In this document: positions 1 through 5,933 of the stretch, piece by piece
Layout: each line of letters starts with the position of its first letter
Numbering within the stretch: position 1 is the first letter of the stretch
From: Candidatus Sulfotelmatobacter sp.
GTDB lineage: Bacteria > Acidobacteriota > Terriglobia > Terriglobales > Acidobacteriaceae
NCBI GenBank assembly: GCA_030045935.1
Contig: JASIEN010000731.1
Span: forward strand, 1 to 10,631
Direction of reading: 5' to 3'
DNA: 10,631 nt
Notes under the pieces: generated by a model
Databases searched by the model: none
What the model saw: the letters and a program-made list of their open reading frames with translations, nothing else
Told to the model about the DNA's origin: nothing
Translations under genes and position numbers: made by a program

Positions 1-1138
1 AGAAAACGTCACAAGACTGGTAAATACCTTTCACGATGTCGACTGCGCCATGGGTCTGATGGCGGGCCGCGATCCAGCATTTAAAGTAGCGTCCGTAGAA
101 CGTGGCGCCGCCTGTGCAGTTGACGTGGAGGTCTTGCGCGACGCCTTCCTGCAAGCCGGCAGTGGCCATGATGATCTTGAATGTAGAACCAGGAGCAAGC
201 TGCGCCTGGATTGCTTTGTTCAGCAATGGGTGGTTTTCATCGGTGACCAGTTTGTTCCACTGATCGCGCGAGACGCGAACGGAAAAACTCTGCGGGTCAA
301 AGGTGGGCCGGCTCACCATGGCGAGGATTTCGCCGTTCCGCGGATCCATGGCCACAACGGCGCCATTCTTGCCTTCGAGCGCTTCTTCGGCCGCGATCTG
401 GAGGTCGACATCGATCGTAAGCTTCAACGGCTTGCCGGGAACAGCGTCCGTTTCGCCGAGCAGTCCTACTTCCCGGCCATGACTGTTGACCACTTCCTGG
501 CGCGCGCCGTTGGTGCCCATCAGCATGTTGTTGTATTGCCGCTCGACCCCGGAAATTCCGACCACATCTCCCGGGCTGTACAGCTCAAACTGTGGTTGAT
601 TCAGCATGTCTTCCGTGACTTCACCCACGTAGCCGATGACATGCGCCATGAATCCGTTGCGTGGATACAGGCGCCGATGGGCCACGATCGTGTCCAGTTC
701 GGGCAGCTCGTTGCGATGGGCGTCGATAAAGGCCAACTCGTCGGGCGTGATGTCTTCTTTCAGAAAAATCGGCTGATACTGCGGCATGGAGGCGAAGCGG
801 CGGATGCGGGCACGCACCTCATCGGGATCAAGGTGCAGGCCCTGCGCGATCAGGCCGGCATCCGCGTTCAGGTCATGGGAGGAATCACGCAGCAGGAGCG
901 CGGAAAACGATGGATAGTTGTCGACGATGATGCGGCCTTCGCGGTCAAGAATTTTGCCCCGAGGCGCGAGAATCGGCACGTTGCGGATCCGGTTCTTCTC
1001 GGCCAGCGAGGAATACAGATCGCTTTGCATGACCTGCAAACGCCACAATCCGTAAGCCAGCACCAGAAAAATACCGAGGATGACGTACTGCGCCGCAGTC
1101 AGGCGGAATGCCGATACTTTTTCGTCACGACCGAACAT
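1..1138 (-). CDS. mrdA: Penicillin-binding protein 2 (MrdA), elongation transpeptidase, C-terminus beyond window
   Basis: Class B penicillin-binding protein that cross-links peptidoglycan during cell elongation, with RodA as glycosyltransferase and MreBCD as scaffold. It acts in the periplasm, anchored in the inner membrane. The 379 residues present begin MFGRDEKVSAF, followed by one membrane segment (about 14-33). The dimerisation/pedestal region follows, with the typical RNVPILAPRGKILDREGR stretch (about 52-69) and GVERQYN (197-203). The transpeptidase domain contains the catalytic SxxK as S318-T-F-K321 in APGSTFK and, at the window edge, the SxD form of the second motif (S375-C-D377). The KTG motif would lie outside. 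Position downstream of mreBCD is the classical arrangement and separates it from FtsI. The ATG at 1138 is chosen because the family N-terminus begins there and a heptamer repeat array lies directly upstream. No Shine-Dalgarno sequence is visible. It is incomplete only because the window ends. Confidence 0.95.
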   Translation of the reverse strand, partial: MFGRDEKVSAFRLTAAQYVILGIFLVLAYGLWRLQVMQSDLYSSLAEKNRIRNVPILAPRGKILDREGRIIVDNYPSFSALLLRDSSHDLNADAGLIAQGLHLDPDEVRARIRRFASMPQYQPIFLKEDITPDELAFIDAHRNELPELDTIVAHRRLYPRNGFMAHVIGYVGEVTEDMLNQPQFELYSPGDVVGISGVERQYNNMLMGTNGARQEVVNSHGREVGLLGETDAVPGKPLKLTIDVDLQIAAEEALEGKNGAVVAMDPRNGEILAMVSRPTFDPQSFSVRVSRDQWNKLVTDENHPLLNKAIQAQLAPGSTFKIIMATAGLQEGVAQDLHVNCTGGATFYGRYFKCWIAARHQTHGAVDIVKGIYQSCDVF

Positions 1139-1180
1139 CAGTTGTCAGTTCCCAGTTCCCAGTTCTCAGTTGCCAGTTCG
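1139..1180. repeat. Six tandem 7-bp units directly upstream of mrdA start
   Basis: Six consecutive units on the pattern CAGTTNN (read on the plus strand), with exact 7-bp period and variation in the last two bases. The array abuts the mrdA ATG and fills the place where a ribosome-binding site would be. It is the partner arm of the oppositely oriented array at 1310-1344. Confidence 0.9.
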
Positions 1181-1309
1181 ACACACCCGACCGGATTGAT
1201 TGCGGATATTGCTGAGTGGCTGTTAGGAGCATTGTAATTCTTTGATACGTCAGAAACACGAAGAACCGCACACGAAAGTCATGGTCTGCCCAACGCGATC
1301 TGTTGGCCG

Positions 1310-1344
1310 GGAACTGAGACCCTAGAACTGAGAACTGGGAACTG
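1310..1344. repeat. Five-unit 7-bp array directly after mreD stop, inverted relative to 1139-1180
   Basis: Units are GGAACTG, a degenerate AGACCCT, AGAACTG twice and GGAACTG, on an exact 7-bp grid. The array starts 3 nt past the mreD stop. Bases 1326-1344 are the exact reverse complement of 1153-1171 (CAGTTCCCAGTTCTCAGTT), so the mreD-mrdA message could form a 19-bp perfect stem around a 154-nt loop. The loop also holds ACACGAA twice, 14 bp apart (1256-1262 and 1270-1276), which is two heptamer periods. Confidence 0.9.
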
Positions 1345-1347
1345 CAC

Positions 1348-1881
1348 CTACGCTCTCTGTTTGAACCGATCGAGCGCAAAATAAAGCACCGTACCTACCA
1401 TCGCGTTAGCAACGCCGGCCAGAAGGTCGTGACTCCAACTCCAGTTCATATTCAGGTTCACCATGCCGCGCGCGACCGTGAAGAACACCGCTTGATGCAC
1501 AAGATAGAAGCCGAGTGTTACCAGCAGCCGCGCTCCCGCGTTCTCCACATCTAGCTTCGAACCTAATGATGACGCTCCGTATCCGACTACTGTTTTTGCG
1601 ATGCCGTAGATTCCAATCGGATATGGACCCAGCATGTCTTGCACCAGGCCGATGGCGGCACCAGTCAGCAGCCCGGTGATTGGGTTGCGCCGGGCCATAG
1701 CAAAGAAAATCGTTACCAGCAGGGGAAAATCAAAAATTGAAAAGAAAGGCAGCCGCCTCGGCACGAAGGCCTGAAAGAAGATTGCCAGCAGGGGCACACC
1801 GATGGTCACGGGCACGCTGAAACGGTAGACCTCGATTTGCTCGCCCGATGTGTAGGTGATGGGCACGCTAGTGAGGTTCAT
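1348..1881 (-). CDS. mreD: Rod shape-determining membrane protein MreD
   Basis: Integral inner-membrane partner of MreC in the elongasome. The 177 residues are the usual length for the family. Hydrophobic stretches at about 22-40, 46-63, 69-84, 88-104, 117-138 and 152-170 fit five or six membrane helices. The segment GLVQDMLGPYPIGIYGIAK (about 78-96) matches the conserved MreD pattern of an acidic residue followed by Gly-Pro and an aromatic/Gly stretch. The start codon lies inside the end of mreC (14-bp overlap, 1868-1881). No Shine-Dalgarno sequence is obvious, so translational coupling to mreC is likely (inference). An array of heptamers begins 3 nt after the stop, before mrdA. Confidence 0.93.
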   Translation of the reverse strand: MNLTSVPITYTSGEQIEVYRFSVPVTIGVPLLAIFFQAFVPRRLPFFSIFDFPLLVTIFFAMARRNPITGLLTGAAIGLVQDMLGPYPIGIYGIAKTVVGYGASSLGSKLDVENAGARLLVTLGFYLVHQAVFFTVARGMVNLNMNWSWSHDLLAGVANAMVGTVLYFALDRFKQRA

Positions 1882-3106
1882 CCGTCGTATTAGCGGGGGC
1901 TGGGTTTGCGGGAGGAGTTGCAGCCTTCATTGCAGGTGAAGGTTCTGACGCTGAAGGAGTAGGTTTAGATGCGGAAGTTGTGTCAGCTAAGGGCGTGGCG
2001 GAAGCCTCCGCGTTTGTTTTGACCGGGAAGCCATCCGTCGGCATCGAGGGCGATTGAATTGGGGCAACCGCCGGCTTACCCGAAGCACCTGTTTTCGCAA
2101 CCGCAGTGCTGGTGGATTGCGCTTTAGGGTTCGCGGCCGCATTCGGTGCAGCTGTCCCGCTTCCCGTTCCGGCTTTTACAGGCGCTGGCGAAGGCGGCTT
2201 GTCTGGCACAGAGGGCAGACGCTTAGCCAGAATATCGGCCGCGCGCACGCGCACGCCCGTTTCCTCTACGGCGGGTTCGCGCTCCTGTCTTTCGGTGACC
2301 ACCAACACTTCTTCAACCCGGTTCAGGTCGGCTGCAGGCTTAACTTTGATGCTAAGAAACATTTCTCGGCCGGGCTTCACGGAGGTAACTGTCCCGGCGG
2401 GAAGTCCTTTCGGAAAAATCTGGTCTCCGCCGCTGCTGACCACGTTTTCCCCGGGAGAAACGCTCTCATCGCTCATCACGCGCTCAAGCATCAGTTCGCC
2501 ATTGCCAGTTCCGCGCAATACACCTTGCAGCCGCGATTTTTCCAAAAGCACTCCTACGCCGCTGCTTTGATCGTTGATCATTAACACCTGCGAACTGGAA
2601 TCATAAACTTTCAAAATCTTGCCTACGATGCCATTGACGGTGATTACCGCCATGTCGGGCTTAATTTCGTCATTCGAACCTTTATCGATATAAACGCAGC
2701 GGGAAAGATCGCTTGCGCAGGAGCCGATGACCTGAGCGGCGACCGTCTTTGCAATATATTGCTCTTTAAAAGCCAACAACGATTGCAATCGGTGCGCCTG
2801 CTCGGCGTCTTCGTTCAGACGCACCTGCTCAAGTCGCATTTTCTCGATTTGTTGCTTGAGTTCACGGTTTTCGGCGCGCACGCCGCGAAGATAAAAGTAG
2901 TTGTGCCAGAGATCGGCCGCTCCATTCTGCACGCGAATAAAGACTCGCTCGAGCGGAGTAACCGCGTCGACTGCCCAGACGCGAATGAGACGAGTATTTT
3001 GCGCATCACCGATGCGCTTGACCTGCACGGCCAGCCCCAGCACCTGAAGAAACAGAACTCCCACGAGGACGATCAGGTTGCGGTAACGGCCGAGGACGGT
3101 TTCCAT
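1868..3106 (-). CDS. mreC: Rod shape-determining protein MreC with long Pro/Ala/Ser/Thr-rich C-terminal tail
   Basis: Bitopic inner-membrane protein whose periplasmic part links MreB/MreD to PBP2. A short cytoplasmic N-terminus is followed by one membrane helix (about 9-28). A coiled coil covers about 75-112 (AENRELKQQIEKMRLEQVRL). The MreC beta domain runs from about 120 to 272, with family-typical stretches such as VYIDKGSNDEIKPDMAVI (about 138-155), GIVGKI (159-164) and FPKGLPAGTV (231-240). After residue ~295 comes a low-complexity tail of nearly 120 residues rich in P, A, S, T and K, making the protein 412 residues where about 270-370 is common. The tail is probably disordered and periplasmic. 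It overlaps mreD at its 3' end and is preceded by a heptamer array rather than a clear Shine-Dalgarno site. Confidence 0.94.
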   Translation of the reverse strand: METVLGRYRNLIVLVGVLFLQVLGLAVQVKRIGDAQNTRLIRVWAVDAVTPLERVFIRVQNGAADLWHNYFYLRGVRAENRELKQQIEKMRLEQVRLNEDAEQAHRLQSLLAFKEQYIAKTVAAQVIGSCASDLSRCVYIDKGSNDEIKPDMAVITVNGIVGKILKVYDSSSQVLMINDQSSGVGVLLEKSRLQGVLRGTGNGELMLERVMSDESVSPGENVVSSGGDQIFPKGLPAGTVTSVKPGREMFLSIKVKPAADLNRVEEVLVVTERQEREPAVEETGVRVRAADILAKRLPSVPDKPPSPAPVKAGTGSGTAAPNAAANPKAQSTSTAVAKTGASGKPAVAPIQSPSMPTDGFPVKTNAEASATPLADTTSASKPTPSASEPSPAMKAATPPANPAPANTTDEPH

Positions 3107-3111
3107 AAAAC

Positions 3112-3146
3112 CAGTTGTCAGTTGCCGGTACCCAGTTGCTAGTTCA
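3112..3146. repeat. Five-unit 7-bp array upstream of mreC start
   Basis: Units are CAGTTGT, CAGTTGC, CGGTACC, CAGTTGC and TAGTTCA, in strict 7-bp phase, beginning 5 nt before the mreC ATG (minus-strand sense). The layout matches the array before mrdA, and the unit nearest the start (ACAACTG on the coding strand) is the same at both genes. Confidence 0.85.
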
Positions 3147-3172
3147 TTGCAGCGGCTGTCGTAGCCTTTTCT

Positions 3173-3200
3173 GGGTACTGGGTACTGGCTACTGGGTACT
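3173..3200. repeat. Four-unit 7-bp array directly after mreB stop
   Basis: GGGTACT twice, GGCTACT, then GGGTACT, beginning 4 nt beyond the mreB stop codon (minus-strand sense). ACTGGGTAC at 3177-3185 is the reverse complement of GTACCCAGT at 3128-3136, so this array can pair with the one before mreC. Confidence 0.88.
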
Positions 3201-3204
3201 TTCT

Positions 3205-4263
3205 CTATTCAATCGAGATCTTCCGCAGCAGCTTAAAATCGCTGAGCATCTTTCCCGTGCCTAGCACTACGCTGCAAAGCGGATCGTCGGCAATCGAAAC
3301 CGGCAGGCCGGTTTCTTCGCGAATGCGCTTATCTAAATTCTTCAGCAGCGCCCCGCCACCGGTAAGCACGATGCCGCGATCGCTGATATCGGCCGAAAGC
3401 TCTGGCGGCGTGCGCTCCAAAGCGACACGAATCGCATTCATGATCGTCGAAACGCACTCGCTCAACGCCTCACGGATTTCGCCATCATCGACGGTGATCG
3501 TCTTGGGCACACCCTCGATCAGGTTGCGGCCCTTGATTTCCATGGTCATCGGCTTGTCCAGTTGATGGGCCGAGCCAATCTCCATTTTAATTTGTTCGGC
3601 GGTGCGCTCGCCGATCAGAAGGTTATATTTGCGCTTCAGATAGTTCATGATGGCTTCATCCATCTGATTCCCGGCCATGCGCACCGAGCGCGAATAAACG
3701 ATGCCACTGAGAGAAATAACGGCAATGTCGGTGGTTCCACCGCCGATATCAACCACCATGTTGCCGCTGGGTTCGGTGATCGGCAGACCCGCACCAATTG
3801 CAGCCACCATCGCTTGTTCGACGAGATGAACCTCGCTGGCTTTGGCACGATAGGCAGAATCCATCACCGCGCGCTTTTCCACCTGCGTAATTTCAGACGG
3901 CACCCCGATTACGATGCGCGGATGCACCAGCATCTTGCGGTTGTGTGCCTTCTGGATGAAATAGTTCAGCATCTTCTCGGTGACTTTGAAGTCGGCGATG
4001 ACGCCATCTTTCATGGGCTTGATGGCAACGATATTCCCCGGAGTGCGCCCCAGCATCTCTTTGGCTTCTTTGCCAACGGCCTCGACTTCGCCAGTGTTCT
4101 TATTGATTGCGACGATGGAGGGCTCGTTCACAACGATGCCTTTGCCGCGCGCGTAAACCAGCGTATTGGCCGTGCCGAGATCGATAGCCAGATCGCTTGA
4201 AAAGAGGCTGAAGAGCGACCTCAGGTTGTGAGTGCGATTGGAATGAAATCCGTTGCTTGCCAT
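3205..4263 (-). CDS. mreB: Rod shape-determining actin homologue MreB
   Basis: Actin-like ATPase forming membrane-associated filaments that direct lateral wall synthesis. At 352 residues it is the normal family length. Visible ATPase motifs are phosphate-1 DLGTANT (28-34), the conserved VEQAMVAAIGAGLP region (148-161, with the likely catalytic Glu149), phosphate-2 DIGGGTTD (172-179) and the adenosine motif TGGGALL (301-307). The C-terminal VVLGTGKML stretch is also typical. An N-terminal extension of about 22 residues (MASNGFHSNR...) precedes the family core SSDLAIDLG, with no alternative start inside it. The ATG at 4263 has only a weak purine stretch (AAGG, about 11 nt upstream). It lies 79 bp downstream of the FecR-like gene on the same strand and is probably the first core gene of mreB-mreC-mreD-mrdA. 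Confidence 0.97.
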   Translation of the reverse strand: MASNGFHSNRTHNLRSLFSLFSSDLAIDLGTANTLVYARGKGIVVNEPSIVAINKNTGEVEAVGKEAKEMLGRTPGNIVAIKPMKDGVIADFKVTEKMLNYFIQKAHNRKMLVHPRIVIGVPSEITQVEKRAVMDSAYRAKASEVHLVEQAMVAAIGAGLPITEPSGNMVVDIGGGTTDIAVISLSGIVYSRSVRMAGNQMDEAIMNYLKRKYNLLIGERTAEQIKMEIGSAHQLDKPMTMEIKGRNLIEGVPKTITVDDGEIREALSECVSTIMNAIRVALERTPPELSADISDRGIVLTGGGALLKNLDKRIREETGLPVSIADDPLCSVVLGTGKMLSDFKLLRKISIE

Positions 4264-4313
4264 GACAAGTTCTGCCTTAATTTGTGATTGCTAAACCACT
4301 GCCCCGGTTGCGC

Positions 4314-4341
4314 CAACGACCAACGACAAACGACCACCGAC
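4314..4341. repeat. Four tandem 7-bp units directly after the FecR-like gene stop
   Basis: CAACGAC occurs twice, then AAACGAC and CACCGAC, in exact 7-bp phase. The array begins 1 nt after the stop of the FecR-like gene (minus-strand sense). No oppositely oriented partner array is seen next to the mreB start, unlike at the mreB-mreC and mreD-mrdA junctions. Confidence 0.85.
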
Positions 4342-4342
4342 C

Positions 4343-5629
4343 TTACTCAATGATGACCTTCTTCTGCTGCGTATTCACTCCGCCCTGCGCCGTCTGCGCC
4401 GTGATCGTGATCACGTTCTCGCCCTGTGGCAGAGGCGGCGTGAAATAATGGAAGCTGCCATCTGTACTTACCATCGGCACTTCGCGGCCATTCACCATCA
4501 CACGTGCCCCGACCTGCGTCTTGCCCGTCACCTCAATCACGTGCCCGTGCTGAATAAAAGGATCTAACTCCAGATCGATGACGTCCTTTTGTCGACTTTT
4601 GGGAATGATAGTGAAGCGGTTTTTCTCGCTCTCGATCGACTCTGCTCCCGCGGCGTCGTACGACTGAACATCCCAGTAGTACGCACCCTCCCCCAGGCTT
4701 GTGACCGTGACGTCGGCTGTGTTGACTCGCTTATCCACCAGTGTAGACGAAAAGTAGGGGTTGCGCGAGATGCGCAGGCGATAGGCCACGGCGTTGGCCA
4801 TAGGCGTCCACGAGAACTCAACATCCTTGGTCGATTCACCCGATGTGAAGATGGGAGCCATATTAGCGGGAGAAATGGGCGTCGGCGGGCCGGTAGCTTT
4901 CTCCTTCTCCAAGTGAGGCTGGGCCGCCTGGAAGCTCACCTTTTCCCAATTGGCCAATTGAACTGTCTCGCCGTTACGCGTGACTTCGCCGGTTCCTTTT
5001 TTCATCAGGATTTCGTGCTGATCTTTGTTGGGATCATTGTGCACTTGCGCCATGGACTCGGGAGCAAGCGAGGCCGTCGCTCCCGCCACAATGACCTGCG
5101 ATTTCGACCCTTGCGAGTACGTGGCCGTCGAAAGATCGACCGTGCCGGTGCTCACCGCCACGGCCACCTTCGTCTGCTGCTGATCGTTGGCCGAGTTTTC
5201 TTCGATCACAATCAGCGAATCCTGCTTGACCGTATAGCTGGTGCCGTCGTTGAAAACTACCTTGGCCATGCCCTCTGAACCCGTCTGAACCACATCGCCC
5301 TTTTCGAGCGGAACGTTGTAATCGGCCGAAATCCAGCTATTTCCGTTGCCTTTCTTCACGCGCACGGTACCATCGAGGGCCGTGAAATGCGCCTGCTGCG
5401 CGGTAGACAAACCGGCGCTTGACGCTGGGGCCATTCCGGCGACTTTTTCAAAAGCGCGGTTGGCGACGCTGCCGACGGCTTTGAGGCTATTCTCAGTGAA
5501 CTGTGGGAAAGTAAGCCTTACTGCAATGAAAAATATCGCAGCTCCTGCCATGATAAGCAGGGCCACACTGCGGTACGTGACGGTTGTCCACGCAATGTGG
5601 ATACCCGGTTTGCGAATCGGTTCAGACAC
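4343..5629 (-). CDS. Membrane-anchored FecR-domain protein with FN3-like and C-terminal Ig-like domains
   Basis: Predicted bitopic envelope protein of 428 residues. A cytoplasmic N-terminus of about 20 residues is followed by one membrane helix (about 21-38), with the rest periplasmic. Residues ~82-200 look like a FecR-type domain (PLEKGDVVQTGSEGMAKVVF, then DGTSYTVKQDSLIVIEEN). Residues ~268-342 look like a fibronectin-III/Ig fold (FSWTPMANAVAYRLRIS, then AYYWDVQSYDAAGAES). Residues ~362-428 form a bacterial Ig-like beta domain (VIEVTGKTQVGARVMVNG, then PPLPQGENVITITA). The start is GTG at 5629, the first start codon after an in-frame TAA, and it gives the membrane anchor. Shine-Dalgarno is weak. 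FecR-domain proteins of this shape need not be sigma-factor regulators, and no sigma factor or TonB receptor is nearby. It reads into mreB on the same strand, suggesting but not proving an envelope role. The exact function is unknown. Confidence 0.8.
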   Translation of the reverse strand: MSEPIRKPGIHIAWTTVTYRSVALLIMAGAAIFFIAVRLTFPQFTENSLKAVGSVANRAFEKVAGMAPASSAGLSTAQQAHFTALDGTVRVKKGNGNSWISADYNVPLEKGDVVQTGSEGMAKVVFNDGTSYTVKQDSLIVIEENSANDQQQTKVAVAVSTGTVDLSTATYSQGSKSQVIVAGATASLAPESMAQVHNDPNKDQHEILMKKGTGEVTRNGETVQLANWEKVSFQAAQPHLEKEKATGPPTPISPANMAPIFTSGESTKDVEFSWTPMANAVAYRLRISRNPYFSSTLVDKRVNTADVTVTSLGEGAYYWDVQSYDAAGAESIESEKNRFTIIPKSRQKDVIDLELDPFIQHGHVIEVTGKTQVGARVMVNGREVPMVSTDGSFHYFTPPLPQGENVITITAQTAQGGVNTQQKKVIIE

Positions 5630-5933
5630 GTGGGCCCGAGGATGTTATTCAAACCATCTGAATATGCGGTAATTTCCACGTTAGCACAAGGCCATCGGCG
5701 GCTGAACGGGTAATCAGTAAGGAACGTTACCGAAGTTTGAGTGCTTGGCAAAGAAACGACAAGAACCTCGGGGTGGTCAGAGCTAAAGATTAAGTTTAGG
5801 TTACATGGGACTTAACAGAACAATCCGCTAGCGATGCAGTGCTTGACATAATGTTTCGCTCTCATCAACAATTTTGCACGTCCTGGTTGGCGCTAAATTG
5901 CTTTTGGCTCGTCCAATTCGTATGAGGTCTTCC
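5630..5933. other. Divergent intergenic region between the FecR-like gene and the M3 peptidase
   Basis: About 300 bp without a convincing gene. It should hold the promoters for both divergent units. A good plus-strand -35 lies at 5843-5848, and the minus-strand candidate at 5661-5689 is weak (TTGTGC, 17 bp, CATATT). No long repeat or RNA gene is recognised. The remaining short open frames lack ribosome-binding sites and family character. Confidence 0.6.
5843..5872 (+). promoter_or_regulatory. Candidate promoter for the M3 peptidase gene
   Basis: A perfect -35 hexamer TTGACA (5843-5848) is followed after 18 bp by AACAAT (5867-5872), which matches the -10 consensus at four of six positions. 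The predicted transcript start, near 5879, would leave a leader of about 55 nt before the ATG at 5934. The -10 is imperfect, so this is a candidate only. Confidence 0.4.

Noticed and set aside
50..1237. Long plus-strand open frame opposite mrdA
   Set aside because: It is antisense to a clear PBP2 with catalytic motifs; its translation has no family character and its end runs through the heptamer array.
1125..1379. Minus-strand 84-residue frame covering the mreD-mrdA gap
   Set aside because: It is made largely of translated heptamer repeats (SQFSVLGSQF, NWQLRTGNWEL) and overlaps both neighbouring genes.
1139..3200. Heptamer arrays as CRISPR
   Set aside because: Units are 7 bp with no spacers and no cas genes; period and length are wrong for CRISPR.
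5874..5933. Upstream TTG start for the M3 peptidase
   Set aside because: No ribosome-binding site, and it would bury the signal peptide; ATG at 5934 has GAGG at good spacing.
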